A stretch of 64,000 nucleotides of DNA, taken from contig NZ_JACBZN010000001.1 in assembly GCF_013408555.1 (NCBI RefSeq), positions 2,418,001-2,482,000 on the forward strand, given 5' to 3'. This stretch comes from Aeromicrobium tamlense (lineage in GTDB: Bacteria > Actinomycetota > Actinomycetes > Propionibacteriales > Nocardioidaceae). The stretch's first letter is position 1. Each line of letters starts with the position of its first letter. The notes beneath the pieces were generated by a model. It saw only the letters and a list, made by a program, of their open reading frames with translations. It was not told the DNA's origin and ran no database searches. Positions 1 to 7,907 of the stretch are shown piece after piece. The position numbers were made by a program, and so were the translations under genes.

Positions 1-2
1 CA

Positions 3-104
3 CCCGAGCTGGCCGAGGTGGCCGCCGAGGCGCGCCGCCGCCTGACCGGCATGATGGACGCACTGGTCCACCACGAGGAGGTCGACGATGCAGCTCGAGC
101 CTGA
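3..104 (+). CDS. 3' end of an unidentified gene (partial)
   Basis: An open frame enters from the left edge and stops at the TGA at 102-104, giving about 33 C-terminal residues that are charged and helix-like (many Glu, Arg, Ala). It overlaps the start of the next gene by 17 bases, which suggests the two are translated from one mRNA. The family cannot be recognised from this fragment. That it is coding is inferred from the overlap and from the absence of any other plausible frame. Confidence 0.4.
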   Translation, partial: PELAEVAAEARRRLTGMMDALVHHEEVDDAARA

Positions 105-348
105 CGAGGTCAAGGCGATCGCCACGCGCCTGAAGCGCGCGAACGGTCACCTCGCGTCGGTGATCCGGATGCTCGAGGAGGGCGCCGAGTGCGAGGACGC
201 ACTCACCCAGCTCGCCGCGGTCAACAAGGCGATCGCGCGCGGCGGCTACGCCCTCGTGGCGACCGGGCTGCAGAAGTGCCTCGCCGAGGAGGGTCCCGAC
301 AGCGTGGACGCCAAGAAGCTGGAGAAGCTCTTCCTCGCGATGGCCTGA
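88..348 (+). CDS. CsoR/FrmR/CstR-family (DUF156) metal- or persulfide-sensing repressor
   Basis: A small all-helical cytoplasmic repressor of the DUF156 family, 86 residues, which is the usual family length. These proteins form dimers or tetramers that leave DNA when Cu(I), Ni(II), formaldehyde or persulfide reacts with conserved thiols. Cys35 and Cys64 match the two family cysteines, but the position that is His in copper-type CsoR (about residue 60) is Gly. The absence of this His is a feature of CstR-like persulfide sensors, so a sulfur-stress sensor is at least as likely as a copper sensor. The gene overlaps the preceding frame, which may be its regulatory target. Family assignment is firm; the inducer is inference. 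Confidence 0.85.
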   Translation: MQLEPDEVKAIATRLKRANGHLASVIRMLEEGAECEDALTQLAAVNKAIARGGYALVATGLQKCLAEEGPDSVDAKKLEKLFLAMA

Positions 349-355
349 CCCGGGA

Positions 356-793
356 TCAGGAGGCGCGGCGGTCGCCCTCGCGCGCCGCGGCGCGGATGTC
401 GGGCGACAGGCCCGGCGTGGCCGCCGGTGCGTGGTGGTCGACCTCGCCGAACGCGACGCCGGTGGCCCACACGATGAGCGTGACCACGACCCACGTTCCC
501 CAGCCGTCGATCTCGAAGCCGGAGTCCGGCACGATCAGGTCGGTCAGCACGAGGGCGATCGCGGTGAGCGCCAGTCCCCCGGTGATCGTGTAGACGCGCA
601 GCCACTTCGCGCCCATCATGCGCAGCGCCAGGGTGCGCAGCACGACGCTCAGCACCGTGAAGAGCGCGACCGCCGCGACCCACCAGCCGACCGTGAGGTC
701 GAAGCCGTCGAACAGCCACGCCGCGACCCCGAGGGAGACGGCGTTGGCCAGGGCGGCCGAGACGATCGTGAGCCAGAGACGGGGGCTGCGCAT
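356..793 (-). CDS. Four-helix phage-holin-family (superfamily IV-like) membrane protein
   Basis: A protein of 145 residues with four predicted membrane segments, beginning around residues 6-27 (LTIVSAALANAVSLGVAAWL), 32-53, 67-89 and 103-118, and an Arg/Asp-rich C-terminal tail. This matches the four-helix phage holin-like domain common as a lone chromosomal gene in actinobacteria, where its function is unknown. An alternative start lies at 805. The gene ends 7 bases from the convergent CsoR-like gene and follows the large amidase gene with at most 26 bases between them, so it may be co-transcribed with that cell-wall enzyme. No other phage genes are near. Confidence 0.7.
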   Translation of the reverse strand: MRSPRLWLTIVSAALANAVSLGVAAWLFDGFDLTVGWWVAAVALFTVLSVVLRTLALRMMGAKWLRVYTITGGLALTAIALVLTDLIVPDSGFEIDGWGTWVVVTLIVWATGVAFGEVDHHAPAATPGLSPDIRAAAREGDRRAS

Positions 794-819
794 GGGACCG
801 ATCATCCCATCCGCGACCC

Positions 820-3783
820 TCAGAAGCCGAACCAGTCCGACTTGAGTCCGAACGCCCAGCGCGCGTCGACGCCGGTGATGGTCCTGTTCGCCTTCGAGCC
901 CTTGAGGGTGAGCGAGACGACGCGACCGCCCTGCGTGCCGTGACCGTTGCGCTTCGTGATCGAGATCGACTTCAGCGTGCCGATGTTCGGGTACTTCTTC
1001 TGGATCGCCGAGGCGGTGACGGTCTGGCTCCAGGCGTGGTTCTTGTTGCCCGACCAGTTGTCCCACGGATCGCTGACGGCCTTGAGGTAGGCCGTGGAGC
1101 CCTGGTTGGTGAAGCCGCCCGACGAGCTCGAGAACTGCGTCAGCGCGGGCGCGCCCTGGTAGGTCAGGATCTTGCCCTTCGTGCCCAGGATCGCGTCGTT
1201 CGTCCGCTTGGTCTCGTCGGCGTAGCCGCCGTAGACCTGGCACGAGACGGTGTCGCAGATGTCGTAGTGACGCGACGAGCCGAGGTAGCGCGAGCCGAAC
1301 GTGCGGGCCGCGACGGACTGCGCCTTGAGCGCCTCCATGCTCCAGCTGGACGGCATCTCGCGTGCGACGACGCCGCGCGTGTAGGCCTCGAGACTCAGGA
1401 CGTTCACGGTGTCACGCGTGGTCGTCGACGGCTTCGTCGAGCGCAGGGCACCTCGATAGGCCCGCGTGCTGCCGTTCGGCATGACGAGGCGGATCGTGGC
1501 CGGGCCCTCGAACTGGGCGTCGGTCTTGAAGGTGCGGAACGCGTACCACTTCGACCCCGACTTGTACGAGACTTGGTTGAGGCCGCGGTTGCTCGGCGAG
1601 GTGTCGATGGTCCAGTCCGAGACCGTGCGGCCGCTGACGCTGTTCGGCAGCGTCTGGACGGCGTTGTTCGCCAGCGTGCGCAGCTTGAGCCCGCTCTGGT
1701 GCTTCACCTGGACCGAGTTCGTCGTGTCGGCCGAGATCTGCACGCGGATCGTGGCGGACTTGAAGCTGAGCTTCGTGCCCGGGTAGTACTTCTTCAGGAT
1801 CGCGTCGTACTTCGCGCCGGCGCGGGCGCCGCCCTCGGCGCCGTACTGGCTCATGCCGATGCCGTGGCCGTAGCCGTGGCCCTTGAACGTCACCTTGCCC
1901 GCCGAGGGCGTGACGGCGTTCTTCGCGCTCGGCGCGGGCGCCGGCTTGGGGGCGGGCTTGGGCGCGGACGGCTTCGGCGCCGGGGCGGGCGCCGAGGCGC
2001 CCTGGTAGCCCACGGTGGCACCGGCAGCGTACGGCTTGCCGGAGTAGGCGCTCACGCGCTCACGGGTCGGCGTCGACCACACCGAGACGCGCACCTGGTA
2101 CATCGTGCCGCGCTTGAGGCCCTTGATCGCGACCGCGTTCTTGTAGGCCGTGACGTAGCGCTTCTTGCTGCTGCCGGACTCCCAGTACATGATCCGGTAG
2201 GCCGGAGCGCCCGACTGCGCCTTCCAGGCGAACCGCAGGCCGGTGGCCGTGCGCGTGGTCAGCTTGACGCCCGTGGGGGCCGTGAACGCGCGGGTGCGGG
2301 CCGTGGGCATGGGCTTGCCCGTGTAGGGGCTGACGCGCTGCTTCACGGTCGGGTTCCACACGGACACGCGGAAGACGTAGGTCCGGCGCGAGTTCAGGCC
2401 GTAGACGACGGCCTTGGTGCCCGAGACGTTGTAGTACTTCGCACCGGCCGAGCTGCCCGTCGGCGAGACCATGACGCGGTAGCCGGGGGCACCCGAGACG
2501 GCGCTCCAGCTGATCGTGGCCGCCGTCGTCGCGGGGGCGACGCGAACGTTCTTCGGGGTCGCGAACTGCTGCGGGGCGGTCGGCGTGGGTGCGCCCGCCG
2601 CCGAGGTCGCCTTCGAGATGTAGGTGGCCACGCGGTCGCGCAGGCCTCCCACGGCGCCGATCCAGGCGTAGCCGTACTTGCCCGGGCACGCGGTGGACTT
2701 CACGTCGCGGTGGCCGTTGATGACCGAGTACTTCTTGCCGCCGGCGGAGTAGGTGCCCTTCGGGTTCGCGCCGAAGTACTTCACGCGCCAGCCGACCAGC
2801 CGCACGACGGCGCTCTTCATCGCGTCGCTGGGCTTCACGTAGTCGAAGTGGCCCATCATCGAGACGCCCGTGGCGTACTGGTTCACGGCGTCGACGCCGG
2901 AGTGCGCGGCGCGGACCTGCTTGGTCATGCCACCCTTGCGGCCCTCGAAGATCTGGCCGAAGCGGTCGACGAGGAAGTTGTAGCCGATGTCACACCAGCC
3001 GTGGCCCTTGACGTGGTACGTCTGGTAGCTGCGCACGAGGCCCGCCGACTCGGACTTGCTGTAGGTGTTGGAGCCCGCCGTGTGGTGGATGACCACGCCG
3101 AGTGCCTTGGGGCGCGTGACCGGGGCGCTGCAGCTGGTGCCGGCGCCGGCCTTCCACTGCGCGCGCGTGATGATCGACGGCATCGGCACGACCTTGGGCG
3201 TGCCGTCGGCGGCGACGCTCTCGGTGGTGACGTCGTCCTCCTCGCCCTCGAACAGCGCCGGGCTGACGGGCGTGACGACCTCGGGCTTGCCCGGGTCGAT
3301 CGTGGTGACCTTGACGTCCTGCGCGGCGCCCGAGGCGGCCTTCACCTCGACGGCGACGCCGTCGGAGGGAGCCGAGGTCCACAGGGGCGAGGTGCCGGGG
3401 CGGCCGCCCTCGACGCTGTCCTCGACGTCGAGCGTCTCCCAGTCGCTCCACTTCCCGTCCGTGCGCACCTGCACGCGCACGGTGACGTCGCTGGCGTCGG
3501 AGTCGGCGCTCCAGGTGACCCCGACCATCCGGAAGGGGTCGACCGACGTGCGCTCGACCGCGTCTCCACCGGCCTCGGGGTCGGGCTCGACCGCGGTCTG
3601 CTCGACCTCGACCTCCTCGGACACCGGAGCCGTCGTCGCGGCCTCCTCGGTGGAGGCGGAGGCATTCGGGCGCGACTCGACGATGTCGGTGCCCGCGGCC
3701 TGCGCGGGGGCAGGCAGCAGGAGAGCGCCGGCGACGGCGAGTGTGGTCAGACCGATGCTGCAGCGGGTCAGCCAGGAATGCAT
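820..3783 (-). CDS. Secreted peptidoglycan amidase (PGRP/Amidase_2) with FN3 repeats and a SpoIID/LytB domain
   Basis: About 987 residues. A signal peptide (residues 1-29, ending at AQA) is followed by an acidic low-complexity stretch. Residues about 220-390 form a PGRP/amidase_2 domain with zinc ligands in the HHTA motif (about 232), the GHRD His (about 357) and the TACPG Cys (about 366); such enzymes cut the MurNAc-L-Ala bond. Two fibronectin type III repeats (about 410-590) and a Pro/Ala/Lys linker follow, then a SpoIID/LytB domain (about 635-985) starting GHGYGHGIGMSQYG, a family that in sporulators cleaves glycan strands. One protein thus joins two possible wall-lytic activities, though this organism probably does not sporulate. 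ATG 3783 was chosen because it directly precedes the signal peptide; in-frame ATGs exist upstream. Confidence 0.85.
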   Translation of the reverse strand: MHSWLTRCSIGLTTLAVAGALLLPAPAQAAGTDIVESRPNASASTEEAATTAPVSEEVEVEQTAVEPDPEAGGDAVERTSVDPFRMVGVTWSADSDASDVTVRVQVRTDGKWSDWETLDVEDSVEGGRPGTSPLWTSAPSDGVAVEVKAASGAAQDVKVTTIDPGKPEVVTPVSPALFEGEEDDVTTESVAADGTPKVVPMPSIITRAQWKAGAGTSCSAPVTRPKALGVVIHHTAGSNTYSKSESAGLVRSYQTYHVKGHGWCDIGYNFLVDRFGQIFEGRKGGMTKQVRAAHSGVDAVNQYATGVSMMGHFDYVKPSDAMKSAVVRLVGWRVKYFGANPKGTYSAGGKKYSVINGHRDVKSTACPGKYGYAWIGAVGGLRDRVATYISKATSAAGAPTPTAPQQFATPKNVRVAPATTAATISWSAVSGAPGYRVMVSPTGSSAGAKYYNVSGTKAVVYGLNSRRTYVFRVSVWNPTVKQRVSPYTGKPMPTARTRAFTAPTGVKLTTRTATGLRFAWKAQSGAPAYRIMYWESGSSKKRYVTAYKNAVAIKGLKRGTMYQVRVSVWSTPTRERVSAYSGKPYAAGATVGYQGASAPAPAPKPSAPKPAPKPAPAPSAKNAVTPSAGKVTFKGHGYGHGIGMSQYGAEGGARAGAKYDAILKKYYPGTKLSFKSATIRVQISADTTNSVQVKHQSGLKLRTLANNAVQTLPNSVSGRTVSDWTIDTSPSNRGLNQVSYKSGSKWYAFRTFKTDAQFEGPATIRLVMPNGSTRAYRGALRSTKPSTTTRDTVNVLSLEAYTRGVVAREMPSSWSMEALKAQSVAARTFGSRYLGSSRHYDICDTVSCQVYGGYADETKRTNDAILGTKGKILTYQGAPALTQFSSSSGGFTNQGSTAYLKAVSDPWDNWSGNKNHAWSQTVTASAIQKKYPNIGTLKSISITKRNGHGTQGGRVVSLTLKGSKANRTITGVDARWAFGLKSDWFGF

Positions 3784-3891
3784 GGGGGAAGTCCATTCTG
3801 TGGCGTTGTACATCTGTTGCTCATGTTGCTGGGGAGCACAGGCATCAGAACACATATCTCGAGGCCGTTCCAGCAGTTCCGGTCTGACCTG

Positions 3892-3927
3892 CGAAACAAC
3901 ACGTGTGTGATTACAGCCGTGACGACC
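3892..3927 (-). promoter_or_regulatory. Candidate operator upstream of the amidase gene
   Basis: In the 162-base leader between the LpdA-like stop and the amidase start, an 8-base perfect palindrome ACACGTGT sits in the minus-strand sequence GTAATCACACACGTGTTG. The pattern resembles a regulator site, but no regulator can be named and no clear -35/-10 pair is visible. The assignment is weak. Confidence 0.2.
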
Positions 3928-3945
3928 CGAAATTCAAGTACTGCT

Positions 3946-5316
3946 TCAGACTTGGCGGTGCAGCCGCCGCGCGACCTCGCCGACCGTGCCCGACATCGAC
4001 GGGTAGACGCTGAACGCGTCGGCCACGTGGTCGACGGTGAGCGACGCCGAGACGGCGACCGACACGGTGTGGATCAGCTCGCTCGCTCGCGGGCCCACGA
4101 CGACGCCCCCGATGAGCGCGCCGATGCCCTGGCGGGCGTACAGCTTCACGAAGCCGTCGTGCACGCCCTGCATCTTCGCGCGCGGGTTCGCCGCGATCGG
4201 CAGGATCGCCGTGTCGACCAGCAGGCCCTGCTCGTCGATCTCGCGCTGGCCCACGCCGACGGTGGCGATCTCGGGCGAGGTGAAGATGTTGCTCGAGACC
4301 TTGCGCAGGTCGAGCGGGTGCACGGCGTCGCCCAGCAGGTGCGCCATCGCGATGCGGCCCTGCTGGGCGGCGACCGAGGCCAGCATGAAGACGCCCGTGC
4401 AGTCGCCCGCCGCGTAGACGCCGGGGATGTTCGTCCGGGAGACCTTGTCGACCGCGATGAAGCCGCCGGCGTCGGTGTCGATGCCGACCTCCTCCAGGCC
4501 GAGGTCGGCCGTGTTGGGGATCGAGCCGAGGGCCAGCAGGCAGTGCGAGCCGGTGACCGTGCGCCCGTCGGTGAGCGTCACCACGACCTGGTCGCCCTCG
4601 CGGCGAGTGGACGCCATGCGGGACTTCCCGAGCACATTCATGCCGCGGCGGGTGAAGACGTCCTCGATGAGGTTCGCCGCGTCGGGGTCCTCCCCCGGCA
4701 GCACGCGGTCGCGGCTGGACACGAGCGTGACCTCGGCGCCGAGGCCGTTGTAGGCGCTGGCGAACTCCGCGCCGGTGACGCCGGAGCCGACGACGATCAT
4801 GTGCTCGGGCAGCTCGCGCAGCGCGTAGACCTGCTCCCACGTGAGGATGCGCTCGCCGTCAGGCTGGGCGTCGGCGCTGACCCGCGGGTGCGCACCGGTG
4901 GCGATGAGGATGCCGTCGGCCGCCAGCCGCACCTCGCCGTCGGGCGTCTGCGCGATGACCGTGCGCGCGTCGGCGATGCGAGCGATGCCCGAGAGCACGG
5001 TGACGCCGGCCGAGACGACGCGCTCGGCGATGTCGTCGGACTGCGCCGACGCGAGCCGCAGGACACGGTCGTTGACCGCGGCCAGGTCGGCGCGCGGCGC
5101 CTTCGGGACCTCGACGCCCAGCTCGGCCGAGCGGCTGACCTCGTGCAGCAGGTCGGACGTGGCGATGAGCGTCTTGCTGGGCACGCAGTCGGTGAGGACC
5201 GTGGAGCCGCCGAGCCCGTCGCGCTCGACGAGCGTGACCTCGGCGCCCAGTCGCCGGGCGACCAGCGCCGCCTCGTAGCCGCCGGGTCCGCCACCGATGA
5301 TCACGACATGGGTCAT
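3946..5316 (-). CDS. LpdA-like NAD(P)H:quinone-type flavoprotein disulfide reductase homologue
   Basis: 456 residues, the full length of a class I pyridine nucleotide-disulfide oxidoreductase: N-terminal FAD fold with GGGPGG (residues about 8-13), a second GSGVTG NAD(P) fold near 180, the GDCTG FAD loop near 303, and a C-terminal dimerisation domain. The redox centre reads GGSTVLTDCVPSK: the second Cys is present, but the first Cys of CxxxxC in true dihydrolipoamide dehydrogenases is replaced. The same loss is known in mycobacterial LpdA (Rv3303c), which reduces quinones rather than lipoamide. Lipoamide dehydrogenase activity is therefore unlikely. ATG 5316 immediately precedes the FAD fold. 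No obvious operon partner is present. Confidence 0.8.
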   Translation of the reverse strand: MTHVVIIGGGPGGYEAALVARRLGAEVTLVERDGLGGSTVLTDCVPSKTLIATSDLLHEVSRSAELGVEVPKAPRADLAAVNDRVLRLASAQSDDIAERVVSAGVTVLSGIARIADARTVIAQTPDGEVRLAADGILIATGAHPRVSADAQPDGERILTWEQVYALRELPEHMIVVGSGVTGAEFASAYNGLGAEVTLVSSRDRVLPGEDPDAANLIEDVFTRRGMNVLGKSRMASTRREGDQVVVTLTDGRTVTGSHCLLALGSIPNTADLGLEEVGIDTDAGGFIAVDKVSRTNIPGVYAAGDCTGVFMLASVAAQQGRIAMAHLLGDAVHPLDLRKVSSNIFTSPEIATVGVGQREIDEQGLLVDTAILPIAANPRAKMQGVHDGFVKLYARQGIGALIGGVVVGPRASELIHTVSVAVSASLTVDHVADAFSVYPSMSGTVGEVARRLHRQV

Positions 5317-5362
5317 GACCCGATTGTCCCGCATGTGGGCGTCACCGCCCGCGGCGAGGGTC

Positions 5363-6022
5363 TCAGCGGGCGAAGCGCGGGAGCTGCGTGGACAGCTCCT
5401 CGAACAGGGCGCCGTTGAGGCCGAAGACCACCTTGACCTCGTCGACGACGCGCTGCTGGTCGCGCGGGGTCAGCGGGAGGGAGTCGAGACGGGCACGGTA
5501 CGCGTCCTTGTACGGCTTGGGCTTCGGCACGGCGTCGAACTGGTAGAACGCGATGCCCTGGCCCTCGGGCAGCTCGAAGGTGCGCGCCAGGATCCGGCCG
5601 ATGGCCTGGCCACCCGACAGGTCGCCGAGGTAGCGCGTGTAGTGGTGCGCGACGAACAGTGCGGGATCGGCGGCCGAGGCCTCGATGCGCGCGACGTAGC
5701 GGTCGACGGCGGCACTCTGCACCGGCGGCACGCCCGCGCCGCCGGACCAGTACGCGAGGTCCCGGTCGATCGCGTCGAGGCGGTTGATCGCCGGGTCGAT
5801 CACGGCGCCGGCGATCGGGTCGTCGGCCAGGCGCGCACCCACGGACTCGAGCGCGGCGTAGATCGGTCGCAGCATCGCCAGGTACTCGGTGTAGCCGGTC
5901 TCGTTCACCTGGCCGTCGAGCAGGCAGGACATGAAGCTCGAGCCCTCGGCGTCCTTGTGCTCGGCCTGGGAGCCGTCGCGCATCTGGACGGACAGTCCGG
6001 TCTCGGTCGGCAGCACGGTCAT
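5363..6022 (-). CDS. hmuO: Biliverdin-producing heme oxygenase
   Basis: A 219-residue cytoplasmic enzyme that opens heme to biliverdin, CO and free iron. The proximal heme ligand is probably His22 in the segment AEHKDAEGSSFM, matching HmuO/HO-1 enzymes. The distal helix is visible as HHYTRYLGDLSGGQ, with the Asp and Gly-Gly that position the bound oxygen. An AGAGAGG-like ribosome site precedes ATG 6022. It is the last gene after htaA-hmuTUV but lies 49 bases beyond hmuV and has its own operator-like palindromes and a TATCAT -10 at 6051-6056. It probably combines read-through from the uptake operon with a separately controlled promoter. Confidence 0.93.
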   Translation of the reverse strand: MTVLPTETGLSVQMRDGSQAEHKDAEGSSFMSCLLDGQVNETGYTEYLAMLRPIYAALESVGARLADDPIAGAVIDPAINRLDAIDRDLAYWSGGAGVPPVQSAAVDRYVARIEASAADPALFVAHHYTRYLGDLSGGQAIGRILARTFELPEGQGIAFYQFDAVPKPKPYKDAYRARLDSLPLTPRDQQRVVDEVKVVFGLNGALFEELSTQLPRFAR

Positions 6023-6056
6023 GGTCGCGCCTCTCTGTGGGGGTGGGTCAATGATA

Positions 6057-6090
6057 TGACACGTTGTCAGATCAAGGTGACACAGTGTCT
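6057..6090 (-). promoter_or_regulatory. Tandem palindromic operators at the heme oxygenase promoter
   Basis: Two 13-base sites, TGACACGTTGTCA (6057-6069) and TGACACAGTGTCT (6078-6090), are each one mismatch from the perfect palindrome TGACACNGTGTCA. They are spaced 21 bases centre to centre, two helical turns, so dimers would bind on one face of the DNA. The first abuts a TATCAT -10 (6051-6056) and the second overlaps the last codons of hmuV. The geometry fits a TetR- or response-regulator-type factor; which one is unknown. Confidence 0.55.
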
Positions 6091-6863
6091 GAAAGACCAC
6101 GATGTGGGACGACGATCAGGTGGCCGTCGGGCGCCGGCAGCACGTGCACGCCGATCCCGTAGACCTCCTCGACCCGCTCGGGGGTCAGCACCTCGGCCGG
6201 TGTGCCGACGCTGACGATGCGGCCGTCGTGCACCATCGCGATGCGGTCGGCGCGGGCCGCGGCCAGCGAGAGGTCGTGCAGCACGACGACGACGGCACGG
6301 CCGGTGGCGGCCAGGTCGCGGGCGACGACCATGACCTCCTCCTGGTGGCGCAGGTCGAGCGCGGCGGTGGGCTCGTCGAGCAGCACCACGTCGGTGCGCT
6401 GGGCCAGCACGCGCGCGAGCGACGCCCGCGCCTTCTCGCCACCCGAGAGCGCCGTGAACGGCCGGTCGAGGAGGTGGGCGACGTCGCTGCGGTCGATGGC
6501 CTCGGCGATGGCCGCGTCGTCGTCCGCGGCCGAGGCGTGTCCGGTCCACGGGTTGCGGCCCATCTCGACGACCTCGCGGACCGTGAACGGGAAGCTGACC
6601 TGGTTGGCCTGCAGCAGCACCGCACGGGTGCGGGCGAGGTCGCCGGCGGACCAGTCGCCCAGCGGACGGCCGTCGAGGCGCACCTCCCCCTCGGCGATGG
6701 GCACGTCGCCCGTCAGCGCGCCGAGCAACGTGGACTTGCCGGCGCCGTTCGGGCCGACGAGCGCCAGCACCTCGCCGTGCCGGACGTCGAGGTCGACCCC
6801 GCGGACGATGGCACGCCCGCCGAGCCGGCAGACCAGGTCCCGGACCTCGTACGCCGCCGTCAT
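6072..6863 (-). CDS. hmuV: Heme ABC importer ATPase
   Basis: 263 residues. Cytoplasmic ATPase of a type II heme/siderophore importer. Walker A GPNGAGKST (about residues 37-45), Q-loop region LLQANQ, signature LSGGEKAR, Walker B VVLLDEPTAALD and the switch His in VLHDLSLA are all intact. ATG 6863 overlaps the hmuU stop as ATGA, the usual coupling in this operon. The last codons run into the second operator of the heme oxygenase promoter. It would power HmuU to move heme delivered by HmuT. Heme rather than siderophore specificity is inferred from the adjacent HtaA and heme oxygenase genes. Confidence 0.9.
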   Translation of the reverse strand: MTAAYEVRDLVCRLGGRAIVRGVDLDVRHGEVLALVGPNGAGKSTLLGALTGDVPIAEGEVRLDGRPLGDWSAGDLARTRAVLLQANQVSFPFTVREVVEMGRNPWTGHASAADDDAAIAEAIDRSDVAHLLDRPFTALSGGEKARASLARVLAQRTDVVLLDEPTAALDLRHQEEVMVVARDLAATGRAVVVVLHDLSLAAARADRIAMVHDGRIVSVGTPAEVLTPERVEEVYGIGVHVLPAPDGHLIVVPHRGLSDTVSP

Positions 6864-7900
6864 GCCCAGCCTCCGGCCTTCGAGCGCGTGGCGCGCACCA
6901 GGTAGAAGAAGAACGGACCACCGATGAGCGACGTCAGCAGACCGATCGGGAGGTCGGACCCGGACACGAGGGTGCGGGCGAGCAGGTCGGCCCACACCAG
7001 CAGGGCGGCGCCGCCGATCACGCTGGCGAGCAGCAGGGTGCGGTGCGACGGCCCCAGCAGCATGCGCACGAGGTGCGGCACCACGAGGCCGACGAACGAG
7101 ATGATGCCGGCGAACGCCACGGCCACGCCGGTGAGCAGCGCCACCAGCAGGATCGAGCCGATGCGCAGCCGCTCCACCCGCAGGCCGAGGTGGGCCGCGG
7201 TGCGCTCCCCCAGCGACAGCAGGTCGTAGCGACGCGCGAGCAGGCAGGCGACGACACAGGCCGGGAGGCCCACGGCGGCGACGATGAGGACCTCGCTCCA
7301 GCGCGAGCCGTTCATCGAGCCGAGCTGCCAGAAGACGATCTGCTCGCGCGAGCCGGTGTCGGACGCGAACATCACGAGCGCCAGGCCCGCCCCCGCGAAC
7401 GCGTTCACGGCGATGCCGGTGAGCAGCAGGGTGACGACCTCGGTGCGGCCGCCCACGCGCGCGGTGGCGTAGACGAGGACCGTGGCCGCGAAGCCGCCGA
7501 CGAACGCGAGGACCGCGACGCCCCAGCCCGCGAAGGCGGTGATGCCGAACGCGATCGCGATGGACGCGCCGAGGGCGGCACCGGCCGAGACCCCGACGAC
7601 GCCGGGCTCGGCCAGCGGGTTGCCGAAGATCGCCTGCATGACGGCGCCCGCGACGGCCAGCGTGGCACCCACGAGGATGCTCATCGCCACGCGCGGGAAG
7701 CGAATCTGCAGGAGCGTCTGCTCGATGATCGTGTCGTCGGGACGCCACGAGGTGTCGATCCCGATGCCGTGCAGCATCGCCCCGGCCACGTCGCGCGGCC
7801 CGACGGGCAGCTGGCCGACCGAGGCCGAGACGAACGTGCCGACCACGAGGAGGACGGCGAACCCGGCCAGGACCAGGGTCCGCCGGCCGGTGCTCACCAC
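6860..7900 (-). CDS. hmuU: Heme ABC importer permease (FecCD family)
   Basis: 346 residues with about ten membrane helices in the FecCD/BtuC pattern. Family motifs include NPLAEPGVVGVSAGAALGAS near the fourth helix region and GIISFVGLVVPHLVR, the cytoplasmic coupling segment that docks on the ATPase. The GTG at 7900 was chosen because it lies just after the hmuT stop (7908) and directly before the first hydrophobic helix; an ATG at 7960 would add 20 polar residues inside hmuT and is less likely. It is coupled to hmuV by a 4-base overlap. Confidence 0.88.
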   Translation of the reverse strand: MVSTGRRTLVLAGFAVLLVVGTFVSASVGQLPVGPRDVAGAMLHGIGIDTSWRPDDTIIEQTLLQIRFPRVAMSILVGATLAVAGAVMQAIFGNPLAEPGVVGVSAGAALGASIAIAFGITAFAGWGVAVLAFVGGFAATVLVYATARVGGRTEVVTLLLTGIAVNAFAGAGLALVMFASDTGSREQIVFWQLGSMNGSRWSEVLIVAAVGLPACVVACLLARRYDLLSLGERTAAHLGLRVERLRIGSILLVALLTGVAVAFAGIISFVGLVVPHLVRMLLGPSHRTLLLASVIGGAALLVWADLLARTLVSGSDLPIGLLTSLIGGPFFFYLVRATRSKAGGWA

Positions 7901-7907
7901 GCCCGGA

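Noticed and set aside
356..793. Evidence for a prophage from the holin-like gene
   Set aside because: No terminase, capsid, integrase or lysis partner is near; lone four-helix holin-family genes are normal in actinobacterial chromosomes.
940..5418. A very long open frame on the + strand
   Set aside because: It runs antisense to the amidase and LpdA-like genes, has a biased Arg/Asp/Val composition and no domain; such frames are common opposite high-GC genes.
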